Positions 1 to 11,131 of a DNA stretch of 64,000 nt are shown in pieces; position 1 is the stretch's first letter; each line of letters opens with the position of its first letter. Source of the stretch: Pleurodeles waltl (taxonomy: Eukaryota > Chordata > Amphibia > Caudata > Salamandridae); NCBI RefSeq assembly GCF_031143425.1, contig NC_090447.1, forward strand, positions 848,041,760 to 848,105,759, written 5' to 3'. A program made the translations under genes and the position numbers. The notes beneath the pieces were generated by a model. That model saw only the letters and a list, made by a program, of their open reading frames with translations. It ran no database searches and had not been told where the DNA came from.

Positions 1-286
1 AAAGTTTAGATTATCATAAGTTGTCTTCACAACTTTGGGAGTGGCCTCTACCACAGACATGGTGAAAAGAAAGAGGTTAGGGGTGAGAGAAAAAGTTTAG
101 AAAACATTTAAAGAAAAGAGAAAAACGTTTTCAACCCTTTTAGAAAGTTTTTTAGAGGGAAAGTGAGACTGTTAAGGTTTACTTATGTATATTTCTAAGT
201 ATTTGGAATATGGTTTTCTTATGAAAAGCACCAATGACAAAGTGGTAAAGCAGTTACAAATACTTATCCCACCGCTGCACCACCAA
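1..286 (-). mobile_element. Start of the body of an LTR retrotransposon, running off the window
   Basis: This is the stretch directly inside the LTR at 287-3102. Read on the minus strand it follows the LTR end and opens with a primer-binding-site-like sequence, so it should be the untranslated leader of an element whose gag-pol lies beyond position 1. No open frame longer than about 60 codons is present and no protein is recognisable. The assignment rests on the adjoining TG...CA LTR and on the primer site. Confidence 0.6.
266..285 (-). promoter_or_regulatory. tRNA primer-binding site, probably tRNA-Leu
   Basis: On the minus strand, one base after the LTR ends in CA, the sequence begins TGGTGGTGCAGCGGTGGGAT. 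This resembles the complement of the 3' end of a vertebrate tRNA-Leu(UAG), whose T-arm and acceptor read ...ATCCCACCGCTGCCACCA, apart from a two-base difference near the middle. Position and sequence together fix the element on the minus strand. The tRNA identity is from memory. Confidence 0.6.
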
Positions 287-3102
287 TGTAGGAGGCTGGC
301 CTGGCTTGTAGTGGGTACCAATGGTACTTACACCTTGTGCCAGGTCCAGTTATCCCTTATTAGTAGAGTGTAGTAGTCTTCTAGCAGCTTAGGCTGATAG
401 AGGTAGCTATAGCAGAGCAGCCAAAGCTGAACTAGGAGACATGCAAAGCTCATGCAATACCACTTATATCATATAGGTACTACATCATAAGAAAGACAAT
501 ACTCAGTGCTACTAAAAATAAAGGTACTTTATTTTAGTAACAATGTGCCAAACATATCTAAGAGGATATACTCTCTTAGGAGGTAAGTAACATACACAAA
601 ATATACACAACTAACCAAATCAGGTAAGTAAAGCAGTCAGAAAGTAGTACAAACACTGTAGAATACGATAGAATGAAAAAGGCCCAGGGGCAACACTACC
701 AATATACTAAGAAAGTGGAATGCGAACCACGAATGCACCCCTTGGCTAGTGTAGTGTGTTGAGGATCACTGGGAGTGTAAGAAAACACTAAGGGTGTAAA
801 GGAGACCGCACCCCAAGACCCTGGATAGTAGGAGTAAAGTACTACTATTTCCCCAGAAACACTAAAGTTGTGATAAATGATTTTGCAAAGACCACAACAG
901 ACTACAAAGCACTGAAGACGGATTACTGGACCTGAGGACCTGCAAAGGAAGGGGACCAAGTCCAAGAGTCGCTAAGGTGTCCGGGGGGGCAGGAGCCCAC
1001 TAAACCCCAGATGAAGGTGCAAAATGGCTGCCTCCGGTTGGCGGAAGCTGCAGGTTTTGCAACAACCAAAGGAGGTAGGAAGTTCTTCTTCGTACAGAAG
1101 ATGTCTCACGGCGTGCTGGAGGATGCAGAGTTGTTTCCTTGGGTAAATACCGCAAACAAGCCTTGCCCGGGACCAGAAAGGACCAGGATGTCGCCACTTG
1201 GGAGAGGAGACAGAAGGGGCCCTCAGCAACGTAGAGAGCCCACGCACAGGCAGGAAGCACCCGCAGAAGTCCTTGAACACGGGTTCAAGAATTCTGAACA
1301 TGGCGGTCGTCTCAACACTGCAAAGAGAGGTCCCACAAAACCAGAGATCAACTCAGGGAGCTGAGCATCGCCGGACGGAGTGCTAGGGACCTGGACTCGG
1401 CTGTGCATGCAGGATTTCTTGGAAATGTGCACAGAAGGCCTTGTAGCTGCAGAACACACAGTGCACAGGATTACTGCCTGGGGAGGGGAGGCAAGGACTT
1501 ACCTCCTCCAAATTCAGACAGTTGGACCACTGGACAGTCTGGGTCACTTGGGTCCACCACCTGTGTTCCAGGGGCCATGCTCATCAGACTGAGAGGGGAC
1601 CCAGAGTACCCGTGAAGCTGAAGTTTGGTGCCTGCTGAAGCAGGGGGAAGATTCCGTCGACCCACTGGAGATTTCTTTGTGGCTTCCAGTGCAGGGTGAA
1701 GGCAGGCAGCCCCCAGAGCACGCACCACCAGGAAACAGTTGAGAAAGACGGCAGGATTAGGCGCTACAATGTCGCTGGTAGTCTTCTGGCTACTTTGTTG
1801 CAGTTTTGTAGGCGTCCTAGAGCAGTCAGCAGTCGATCCTTGGCAGAAGTCGAAGAGAGAAGTTCAGAGGAATCCTGATGAATTCTTGCAAGTCGTGATC
1901 TGAGGAAAAGCTCACTGGAGAGACCCTAAGTAGCCCTCAGAGGAGGATTGATTGGCCACCTAGTCAGGTATGCACCTATCAGGAGGGGTCTCTGACGTCA
2001 CCTGCTGGCACTGGCCACTCAGATGCTCTCAGAGGTTGTCCACACCTTGGAATCCAAGATGGTTAACACCAGGGACAATATGGAGGAGCTCTGGGCACCA
2101 CCCCATGGGTGGTGATGGACAGGGGAGTGGTCACTCCCCTTTCCTTTGTCCAGTTTCATGCCAGAGCAGGGACTGTGGGTCCCTGAACCAGTGTAGACTG
2201 GATTATGCAAGAAGGGCACCGTTTGTGCCCTTCAACACATTTCCAGAGGCTTTGGGAGCATACGCCTCCCATGCCTGTAACACCTATTTCCAATGGGAGA
2301 GGGTATAACACCCCTCTCCTAAAGAAAATGCTTTGTTCTGCCTTCCTGGGATTGCGCTGCTCAATCCCCAGGAGGGCAGAAACCTGTCTGAGAGGTGGCA
2401 GCAGTGGAAAGCTCAGAAAGCTGGTTTGGCAGTACTGCGGGCTTATGGTGGAGCCCCAAGGGTGCATGGAATTGGCCCCCCAATAACAGATCTGGATTAG
2501 GGGTTCAATTTCACAATCTTAGACACCTCACATGGCCATATTCGGAGTTACCATTGTGAAGCTACATATATGTATTGAAATATACGTAGTGCACGCTTAT
2601 ACTAGTATCCCCACACTCACTAAGCCCGGGAAATTGGTCCTGGACAACATGGGGGCACCTTTGCTAGTGCAAGGGAGCCCTCACACACAGTACCTTTGCA
2701 CCTAGCCTTCAGTAACTGAAGGTCAGACATATAGGTGACTTATAAGTTATCTGTTGCAGTGAAAAATGGCTGTGAAATAGTGTGTGCACTATTTCGCTCA
2801 GTCTACAGCTGCAGTCCTGAAAGAGTGTTTGTATGAGCCCCTTATGGGTGGCAAAATAAATGCTGCAGCCCATAAGGATCTCCTGGAACTCCAATGCCCT
2901 GGGTACCTAGGTATCATATACTAGGGACTTATAAGGGGGGGTCCAGTGTGCCAATTGAAATTGGTAAATGAAGTCACTAGCCTACAGTGACAAATTTAAA
3001 GGCAGAAAGAGCATGAGCACTTGGGTTCTGATTAGGCAAAAACAAACTGACATACATGTAAAATTGGGGGTAACATGCCAAGAAAGATGGTACTTTCCTA
3101 CA
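287..3102 (-). mobile_element. 5' LTR of an LTR retrotransposon (2.8 kb)
   Basis: On the minus strand the block starts TGTAGGAAAGTACC and ends CCTCCTACA, giving the TG...CA ends and short imperfect inverted repeats typical of LTRs. No short direct repeat links the flanks (ACCAA left, GGTTC right). That fits a 5' LTR of a longer element rather than a solo LTR. The 2.8 kb length is unusual, but the other two LTRs here are also over 2 kb. It holds no convincing coding region; the many short frames are unrelated to known proteins. It interrupts the DIRS remnant that begins at 3103. Probably a Ty3/Gypsy-type element, by resemblance to salamander LTRs I remember. Confidence 0.65.
528..533 (-). promoter_or_regulatory. 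Polyadenylation signal AATAAA in the LTR
   Basis: AATAAA is present on the minus strand about 245 bases before the 3' end of the LTR, the usual place for the signal that ends the R region. A similar AATAAA lies at 40591-40596 (minus) in the LTR at 33280-42468. Confidence 0.45.
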
Positions 3103-3109
3103 GGTTCTT

Positions 3110-3990
3110 CACCCAAACCTGTCCGCTCTCCGCCTTCTTGAGTGGAGATTAGCTAAGACAGTTGACAGCTTTCAACCTTCCTCCTGAAGTCTGTAACATT
3201 ATTTTTGTAGCCAGGCGTCCCTACACCAAAATGGTATACACCTGCCGTTGGAAGAAATTTGTGACGAGGTGTACAGAGAAACATGTTGATCCTCTCTCTC
3301 TGTCCCCCTTTCTGAAGGCCTACCCTTTATTCTTTCCCTTCCTGAGCAGGGAACTGCTCTGGGTTCTCTTAAGGGCTATCTATCGGCTCTTTCTGCCTTC
3401 CTGTGGCTGCATGACCAGTCATCCTTGTACAACTCCCCTACTGTGCATAGTTTCCTGGAGGGTCTTGTTCACCTTTTCCTTCCTTCACAATTTATAATGC
3501 CTCAGTGGGATCTGGTTCTACCACTCTTAGTGTGTGGTCCCTTTGAGCCTCAGGCTTCTGACTTTAAAAAGAGTTCCTTGTGGCAATCACATCTGTCCGC
3601 AGAGTAAGTGAGCTGCAGGCCTTATCATCTAAGCCGCCTTGCCTCTCTGTCTACCCTGACAAATTGATGCTTCGCACAAGGGCTTTCTTTCTACCGTAAG
3701 TTGTTACCCCATTTCATGTAGGCAGATGAAACACACGTTTTTTGCTCCTCCACAACTCTCTAAAGAAGAAGAGCGACTCCACCCTCTGGACCCTAAAAGA
3801 GTGTTGTTGTTCTACCTTGATCATACTAAAAAGTTCCGGGTGGGCGACCAACTCTTCGTTGGGTATTTTGGTGCGATGAAAGGTAGATTGGTGTAGAAGT
3901 AGACCAATTCTAGGTGGACCGTGCTCTGCATTAAAATTTGCTAAGCGTTGGCCAAGAATCAACCTCCTGAAGGCTTGCGTTCTGCATGAC
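3110..3990 (+). pseudogene. DIRS tyrosine recombinase remnant
   Basis: Scattered frames match the tyrosine recombinase that DIRS elements use instead of an integrase. There is an N-terminal helix around 3200-3280 (ARRPYTKMVYTCRWKKFVTR, like the 'PST..Y...W..F..WC' core-binding region), a GPFEPQ motif near 3540, and a C-terminal block near 3790-3900 (RVLLFYLDHTKKFR then DQLFVGYFGAMKG). Frames change several times, stops interrupt, and the conserved end is lost after about 3985. The family match is by pattern memory. The same domain is better preserved at 16380-17415. Confidence 0.65.
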
Positions 3991-4086
3991 TTCCTCATTT
4001 GAAATTGGTCACAGACCCACCTTCGGGGAGGTATTGCATGGGTATCTATTCAAAGATAATACATTTGCAGCTAGAGGTCCCTATCA

Positions 4087-4430
4087 ATCAATCAGTAATT
4101 TCTAAAGTACAGCTAAGCATCTCTAGGGTCTCAAGGCGCTGTTTGCGGGCGTGCCGCTCAATCGAAGAGCCAGGTCTTGAAGTCCTTCCTGAACTTCTTC
4201 AGTGATGCAGTCTGTCTGAGATTGAGAGGTAGCGTGTTTCATGTTCGGGCTGCGAGCTATGAGAAGGATCTTCCTCCTGCTGTGCTCTTCTGGATCTTGG
4301 GAATGGCTGCGATGGTGACCTGGGAAGAACTGAGTTGTCTGTTGAGTACGTAGAAGGCGAGGTGGTGGTTTAGGAATGCTGGTCCTATGTTGTGTAGTGC
4401 CTTGTAGGTGCAGAACAGGAGTTTGTATCA
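4087..4430 (-). mobile_element. 3' tail of a CR1/L2-like LINE
   Basis: On the minus strand this encodes, with one in-frame stop, the C-terminal tail of a non-LTR reverse transcriptase: YKALHNIGPAFLNHHL, then AARTWNTLPLNLRQTASLKK, then FRKDFKTWLFD. The 'LWNSLP..IR...SL..FK..LKT.LF' pattern is characteristic of L2/CR1/Rex-type ORF2 tails. The 3' end reads TGATTGATTGAT, a short repeat tail usual for such LINEs. A 5-base duplication TATCA flanks it (4082-4086 and 4426-4430). It is 5'-truncated and inserted into the complementary region of the DIRS remnant. Confidence 0.75.
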
Positions 4431-4501
4431 GATGAACAAGTTACGTACCTTTGGTAATGCCTTATCTAGTAGAGAATATATCTAACTGCAGATTCCTTAC
4501 C
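4431..4501 (+). repeat. DIRS internal complementary region, arm pairing with the right terminus
   Basis: About 70 bases starting GATGAACAAGTTACGTACC pair, with a few mismatches, with the reverse complement of 4784-4808 joined to 11132-11177. In DIRS elements an internal region complementary to both ends is needed to circularise the cDNA. The part matching the other end was probably at about 4040-4086, before the LINE. Confidence 0.65.
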
Positions 4502-4783
4502 GACCCACTCATCGTCCCCGCCCTGCAAACGGATTTCTCGGGACAGGGCAGACCCCTTTCAGGGCCCTAGTAATTCACACCAGTGGTCAGTGCACTATAT
4601 GGCTGTGTGCTTTTGGCATGTAAAGTCATGAAATTAAGCATGCCTGAGTGGTGCCTGTATAGACACCACGGTGTCAACCCTGCGTAGACGAGGACGCATG
4701 TGGAGCCAATCAATGCCACCTGATAGCACGCAGGGGTACTGCTTACGAAAACCTTCCAGATCCAGACACCTGGAAAATTCAAA

Positions 4784-4808
4784 GGTAAGGAATCTGCAGC
4801 TAGATATA
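4784..4808 (-). repeat. DIRS right terminal repeat, inner part
   Basis: GGTAAGGAATCTGCAGCTAG onward is the inverted partner of the end of 4431-4501. It stops abruptly at the Harbinger copy A terminus and resumes at 11132. Confidence 0.65.
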
Positions 4809-5136
4809 GGCCCTCATTATGGCATTGGCGGTGACTGTTAAAGTGGCAGTAATACCGCCAACAAGCTGGTGGTAATTACCGCCAAATCATAACCACGGCG
4901 GTGATAACTCCCATAGACAGCCAATGTACCACACCATCCGCCTGGGCGTTAACACCACTGACCACGGTGGTAGCCACCTACAGCCAGGTGAAAGACAAGG
5001 TACCGCCCACCATATTATGACACTGCAAACCGCCAGGATTTCCGGAGCGGTACCAACGCCATCAAAAGCCTGGCAGAAACACATCACAGAAGACCAAAGA
5101 CTCACCAGCAATGACACAGAGAAGACCAATGCCGCG

Positions 5137-8100
5137 ATGTAACCGGAACTGCAAGTCTTCCCGATGCTTTTCTACACCATGGTCCACCTGGAACACCAAC
5201 GCCGATGAAGATGACGACTGTGAGTACAGCCGCCTAGCACCCAAGGGAGGGAGGAAGGAAAAAGGAGAGTGACACACACATGCACGACACACACCATACA
5301 CACAACTAGCTTCAGACGTAAATCAATGGCACATGACGCACTGCAGAATAATACAAGGACTACAGTTCGGCAGCACTGACATTGTAATAGCAAGGCAACA
5401 CTCACCATATGAACCAATTTTAGAAAAAAGAAACATGAAAAATTGTCCAGAAAGGGTTAACGCCCAGTCCAAAGTACATAAGGCCCACAGGGCACAGTCC
5501 AAGCCCCAATTTGATCCTGATGAATTCTGCACAACACTGTGCAGAGGCAACATCTCGGAAGTGGGCAGGCACCTCAGGGGGAAGGAGCTGAAGTCGGGAA
5601 CTTTTCCACTGCTCCTGGAAGGGGCTCCAAGCCCATTTCCCAATGCTGGGGAGTGCTGGGTTACAGTCTCTGAGGTAGCCTCCTCACTCAGGGCAGCAGG
5701 GCTCACTGGGGCCGGGCCTGAGGTACCTAGGGCGAAGGAGATGCCCACCCTCCTGTGTGAGAGGGCACGGGCAACTCGTTGAGGGGCTACTCGGAGGGCA
5801 GTTCTGGTAAGGGGATGGTGGCTGTACCTGCAGCTGGGGCGGTCGCAGAGGTGTCCGCCACCACCAGGGAGCTTCCATCGAAGGAGGTATCTGAGTCAGT
5901 GTTGTCACCTCCTGTCTCCGCCGTGGCGCTCCCCTCACCCTGCGTCCCACTGTTTCCCTCGGTGTCGATGGACTCTGTCTCCTGGGTCCTCTGGGATGCA
6001 GCTCCCTCTGTCGCCGGTGCCCCTGCTCCTCCGCCAGATGATGCTAATGCACACATGGACAGGATGGCAGAAGGAGAAGGATGGGAGTGAAAGGGAGCAC
6101 TGGGTCAATTACAGCACCAACACCACAGTTTGCATACACAGCACCGTCACACACAGGGATGAGGATTGAGCACTATGAATTGCACTGGCATTGAATTGGC
6201 TAGATGCCACAGCAAGATGAGGGCCAAACACCGCCAACTGCACAACTCATGGGACCCACAAAGCCCTGACTGACATGGAATGCAAATGAGCTAGGTTACC
6301 TGCATTTGCCATACACACATTACCATTCAGCTGGATCACGCTGCAATGTCTGGCCTGGCATTAAGGGGCACCCACTAATTTACAAGCACCACCTGGATCC
6401 CATGCCACCTAACTATTAATGTAGTAAGGTGCACTGTACTCAACCCCTTGTGGCTGCTGTGATGCCCTCAAGCACCCATCCAGCTCTGGGTAGGCCACTG
6501 CCAGTATGTGGGCCATCAGGGAGGTCAGGTTCCGACGGGCACCCCTTCCTCGTTCGGAGGCCATCCCCAGCTGGGCCTTCGCGGTCTTCTGTGCCCAGCA
6601 TCTCAGGTCCTCCCACTGTTTCCTGCAGTGGGTGCTCTGCCTGCTGTAGACCCCCAGGGTCCGCACGTCCTTGGCGATGGCATGCCACAATCCCTTCTTT
6701 CGATGGGCGCCTACCTGCAGAGGTACTACAGACAGGAGGACATCATTACACATACAATCCAGCCTGTCACACAAATGGCCCACAAATCCCGTTTTCAACT
6801 CCATTGGCACACACATTTCCACGCAACCCTCCCACATGCATCGTGGCCAAGGTGTACTCACCTGTTGGTATGGAGGCCCATACATCTGTCCATACTGGGA
6901 CAGGACCCCATCCACCAATTGCTCCAACTCCATCGAAGTGAAGGCAGGGGCCCTTTCCCCGGTCACACGGGCCATGGTAGGTTCCAGACACAGGTCACTT
7001 CAGCACACGCAGTGTAGGTGTTGTTCTGTGGAAAGTCAGAAATCAAGTGATGTTATAGACTGAAAATCGCGGTAACATCTGCGGTGGTGTACACCGTCCC
7101 TGCCGACACTGATCCCCATTGGCCACTGTTCTCAATAGAGACCCATATTAGCCAATGAGGAATTGCACGGTGGTGCAAGACCACCTTCTGCCACAACGCC
7201 CAACATTGGCGGAGTTACCTCACTTCCACTTGCCCCTAGGTACAGGACAGGCAGTCGCCATTTCATGGTGGTGGACTACATAGAGATGTTCCATAACTGC
7301 GTCATTGCTGTAAATTGCACATACATTGCCATTCCCACTGTCCCATCATATTAATGTTGTATGCACACTGAGCTGGTGGTTCCATTGTACAACTTGTGAC
7401 AGCCTACTCACTCTTATGTCCTTTAGATACCTACCACTGCGGATGAATAGGAAGAGGAGACAAACCCCCGTGTACAGACCCCTTGTGAACTTCGCTACAC
7501 TGGAGGAGAGGCACATTATACACACCTATTGACTGGACAGGGCCACAATCACAGACCTGTGTGCCCAATTTGGAGCCTGACCTGATATCAGCTATCCGTC
7601 ATCCCACTGAGATCCCTCCTCTTGTGCAGGTTCTATCAGTGCTCCATTTCCTGGCAATTGGTTCTTTCCAAATGACGTGGGCTTGGCAGCAGGAATGTCA
7701 CAGCCAATGTTCTCAGTCATGGTGGCAAGGGTATTGTCTGCCCTGGTGAAACACATGTGCAGCTAAATTTTTTCCCCCAGGTGGAAGATTTGGCCACTGT
7801 GAAAGCTGGATTCTATGCAATGGGACATATTCCCAATATTATTAGGCGATTGACAGTACACACATTGCGTTTGTCTCCCTGTGCCAAAATAAACAGGTGT
7901 TCAGGAATCGGAAGAGTTTCCACTCACTCAATATGCAAATGGTGTGCCTGGCGGACCAGTACATCTCTCACGTCATCTCCAAGTAACCTGGGTCGGTGCA
8001 TGACACCTTATTTCTGAGGAATAGCAGCATCCCAAATGTGATGGCCCAACTTCAGAGGAACAGGGTGTGGCTAATAGGTGAGCCAGAGTCCCCATCCACT

Positions 8101-8553
8101 GTATGTCACTGTATGCCTTTAAGTGTTATCTCCATAGCATTGTGTAAGGCTAAATTTTTTCCCTCAATGCTTGCAGATGACTCTGGCTACCCAGGCCTAT
8201 CGTGGCTCCTTGCCCCTGTGAGAAGTGCCAGGACAGGGGCTTAGAACCGTTATAATGATGCACATGGGCGAACCAGGAGAATAATCAAGAGGACATTCGG
8301 CCTCCTGAAGGCCAGGTTCAGATGCCTGCATCTGACAGGTGGATCCCTGTGCTACTCACCCGAGAAGGTCTGCCAGATAGTAGTGGCATGCTGCATGTTG
8401 CACAACTTGGCCTTCAGACAACATGTGCCTTTTCTGCAGGAAGAGGGGACTGGAAATGACCCTGTGGCAGCAGTGGACACTGGAGACAGTGAGGATGAGG
8501 ATGCAGAGGATGAGGACAACAGAACATCAGTTATACAACAATACTTCCAATGA
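5137..8553 (+). pseudogene. Harbinger DDE transposase, copy A (broken)
   Basis: Proposed exons are 5137-5219 (first 27 codons plus 2 nt, donor GTGAGT), 7427-8077 and 8177-8553, with a GT-AG intron at 8078-8176. Exon 1 joins exon 2 in frame. Exon 2 holds the N-terminal region (VYRPLVNFATLEERHII) and, after a frameshift near 7845, the first catalytic Asp (AIDSTHIAF) and RNRKSFHSLNMQMVCLADQY. Exon 3 holds DDSGYP (the usual Gly before the second Asp is replaced) and the Glu block (ITKRTFG-like, IKRTFGLLKARF, where the catalytic Glu appears as Lys), then an acidic tail ending QQYFQ. Damage: a stop at codon 2 (TAA), TGA at codon 24 and another near the exon 1 end, TGA at about 7531, the frameshift, and a stop near 8242. 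P2 lies antisense in intron 1. Confidence 0.8.
5650..6975 (-). pseudogene. P2, second Myb/SANT-like Harbinger protein, copy A (tail deleted)
   Basis: Exon 1 (6975-6862, 38 codons, MARVTGERAPAFTSMELEQL) and exon 2 (6714 to about 6443) form a helical Myb/SANT-like DNA-binding domain. Its conserved residues are AHRKKGLWHAIAKDV, then KQWEDLRCWAQKT, then AYPELDGCLRASQQ. Exon 3 starts at 6043 (acidic and Ser-rich, ASSGGGAGAPATEGAASQ) and changes frame after about 5790. The match ends after TSGPAPVSPAALSEEAT at about 5655, where the sequence jumps to DNA resembling the 3' untranslated region of copy C. The Pro/Thr-rich tail has therefore been deleted. The exon 2 donor has changed from GTGAGT to TTGAGT, though a GT one base upstream could serve. 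The domain call is by pattern; the likely role is binding the transposon ends together with the transposase. Confidence 0.7.
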
Positions 8554-9117
8554 CACACAGTTGAGATAGTGTAACTGACCATTGCTCTGACTATTGATGT
8601 TTTCTGTGTGGGTGTAGCATGAATGTATTCACTTCCTCTGCATCTCAGCTTACTGTCACCTATGGCTTGTCCTTTTACAGATGTTGGTGATGTGACAACA
8701 GTATCCTGATGTGTTTACTGCAGACAGCTACAGGTCATTATGTGTATGCTATCACAGTGTTCTGATCACTTTACTATATGTGACTGTTCCCATAAATGCA
8801 CATTTTCAACACATAAAACTGTGTCACTCGAGTTGTGTTCAAGGGTGTTTTTTGTAGTGCAAATAATTGACTGAAAAGTGCAATGGGATGGGTTGATGGT
8901 AGAGGAAAGTCCAGGGTATTGTTCCAATCTGTTTGTAGCACAGGTCCAGAGTCCAAGAGGCCATCAGAAGGGGAGCAAAGGCAGTTCAAAGTGGACAAGG
9001 TGACAGGGTGGGACACAAGGGGAACAATCAGGAGAGTCTCATTTTCTGGTGGTGGTTTTGGTCTTGGCAAGTGTCTCTGGCTTCTGCCTGGATCGCAAGG
9101 TTCGTTTGCAGGGTGGT

Positions 9118-10577
9118 TCACCTTCTGCAGGGGAAGGGGTGCTTGGTGGCCTGTTGTTGCTGTGGAGGGGCCTCCTGCCTACTAGCTGCAGCGGAAGTGG
9201 ATGTGTGGTCAATTAGCTGGCTAGTGGTAGGGACCCGCTGGTGTGCTGTCGATTCCCTCATGATGTTGGCCAAGTCTGCCATTACCCCTGCTATGGAGAT
9301 CATGGTGGTGTTGAGAGCATGCAAGTCCTCCCTGATCTCCTGATGGTGTTCCTCCTGCAGCCGCTTGTTCTCCTGCATGTAGTTAAGGATCTGGCCCATC
9401 GTGTCCTGGGATTGTTGGTAGGTCCCCAGGATCTTGGTGAATGCCTCCTGGAGAGTTGGTTCCCTGGGCCTGTCCTCCCCCTGGCGCACAGTGGTCCTCC
9501 CAGTGTCCCTATTGCCCTGTGCCTCTGTCCTCTGAACGGTGTGCCCACTGCCACTGACCCCTGGTCCCTGAGTTTTGGGGACAAGGTGTGGACTGGGGTC
9601 ACTGTACAGGTAGGCACACTGCTGATTGATGTGTCCTGGGGACATAGGTGTGGGGACACTGGGTGGGTGCTGTGGTGTTGGATACTGAAGGGGGCGACTC
9701 TGTGGTTGACTGGGCTGGGGCAGCCGACTGACCAGTGGTCCCCGATTGGCCAGATAGTTCATCCAAATCCAGAAGTCCAGAGTTACTGTCATCACTGGGG
9801 GCATCTTCTGTTGGGGGACTGGTTTGTCATGGCACCTCTTCTCCGCTGGCTTTGGCTGGGGCACCTGTGAGGATGTAAGTGGTGTATTATGATTCATGTC
9901 TGTGACGTATTGTACATCCCTAGCTTCCCCTCTATCGTTGCTGTTGCGCTGCCACCTTTGTGTATGGTGATGGATTGTGGGACTGTTAGTTCCCTTATGC
10001 TGTGCATGCTTTAGTGATGGGTGTCCATGCAGGGCAGGGAGGGCTGTCCATGAATTGGTATAGCATGCAGGGCTTGGCATTGGGGTTAGTCATATGTGTA
10101 AGTGCAGTGTGTGGGATGGAGTGGAGTGATGGGAATGAGGGTGAGGGTGTGAGATGGCATGCAAGTTTAGGGGGTGATAAGTAGTAAATGCTGACTCACC
10201 AGTGTCCAGTCCTCTGGCAACTCCAGTGAGCCCCTCAGGATGCAGTAATGCCAAGACTTGCTCCTCCCATGCTGTGAGCTGTGGGGGAGGAGGTGGGGGT
10301 CCACCGTCAGTCCTCTGTATGGCAAGCTGGTGCCTTGCTGCCATGGAACATACCTTCCCTCGTAGGTCGTTCCACCTCTTCCTGATGTTGTCCCTTGTTC
10401 TTGGATGCTGTCCCACGGCATTCGCCCGTCCACGATTCTCCACCATAGCTCCATCTTCCTGGCAATGGCTGTTTGCTGTGCCTGTGCTCCAACCAGCTGT
10501 GGCTCTACCTTGACTATTTCCTCCACAATGACCCACAACTCCTCATCTGTGAAACGGGGGTGCCTTTGTTGGGACAT
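9118..10577 (-). pseudogene. Myb1, Myb/SANT-like Harbinger protein with coiled coil, copy A (frameshifted)
   Basis: Exon 1 begins at the Met at 10577 (MSQQRHPRFTDEELWVIVEE) and ends at about 10200 before GTGAGT. Exon 2 runs from 9864 to the stop at 9118. The first helices of the Myb/SANT-like domain are intact, but a one-base change near 10430 moves the rest (NAVGQHPRTRDNIRKRWNDL) into another frame. Exon 1 ends with a poly-Pro segment (GGPPPPPPQLTAWEEQVLAL). Exon 2 has a Gln/Pro-rich linker and then a long predicted coiled coil (ILNYMQENKRLQEEHHQEIR). The TATA-like box seen in B and D is TACAAAA here (10760-10754). Harbinger Myb-like proteins are known partners that carry the transposase into the nucleus and to its ends. 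Confidence 0.75.
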
Positions 10578-11131
10578 GGGTGTTGTGTGTGTAAGTGTGT
10601 GGGTGTTGGGTACTATGGTTGGGTGTGTGAAGTGGGGTGCGTCAGGGATGTATCGGTGTATGTGGTGTGTGTGTCTAATAGTCAAAGTGGTCTTGGTGTC
10701 AATCTGGTGGTGATAATTGGTTTTCGTAAAGGGTTGTGGGTAATGTGGGTGTATTTTGTAGTGCTGTGGGTGTGATGTGTGTATGAGTGGCAGGTGTGTG
10801 TTTTTGGTATTGGCCAATGTTGGGTAGTTTAGTATATGGGTGTCCATTTTGAGCGCACCGGTGTGCACCGCCAATAGTTTACCACCATTGAATGTCCGCT
10901 GTAGGTCATAATGTGGTGGGTGTTGCTTTGTTGGCATAACAATATGGGTGTTGGTACCACCACTTTAGCACTGACCGCTGGGCTGGCGGATTTGTGTATG
11001 TGGCAGTATTCTTTTGGACTGATGTGTGTGTGTCATAATTTGGCGAACGGATGTTCGCCTTCGCAGCGGTATGTTGGCCGTCACTGCGGCGGTAAGCGGG
11101 ATTTACCGCCAATGTCATAATGAGGGCCATA

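Larger units (their letters stand above)
4809..11128. mobile_element. PIF/Harbinger transposon, copy A (6.3 kb, three-gene type)
   Basis: The terminal inverted repeats read GGCCCTCATTATGGCATTGG (left) and GGCCCTCATTATGACATTGG (right, reverse complement). The flanking duplication is ATA (4806-4808 and 11129-11131), and the interrupted DIRS repeat confirms the empty site. Subterminal DNA is rich in ACCGCC/GGCGGT. It carries all three genes of the family, inverted relative to copies B-D: transposase on plus, Myb1 and P2 on minus. All three are damaged. The P2 tail region is deleted, so this copy lacks the minisatellites seen in B and D. Confidence 0.88.

Noticed and set aside
1000..2470. Multiple 60-120 codon frames in the first LTR
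   Set aside because: They overlap on both strands, have no recognisable motif, and lie in sequence identified as LTR.
5323..5748. A 141-codon minus-strand frame as a new gene
   Set aside because: Its first part is the conserved P2 block and the rest is 3' untranslated sequence joined to it by a deletion.
9118..10080. A 320-codon minus-strand frame in copy A as a separate gene
   Set aside because: It is exon 2 of Myb1 extended into the intron. Similarity starts at the acceptor at 9864.
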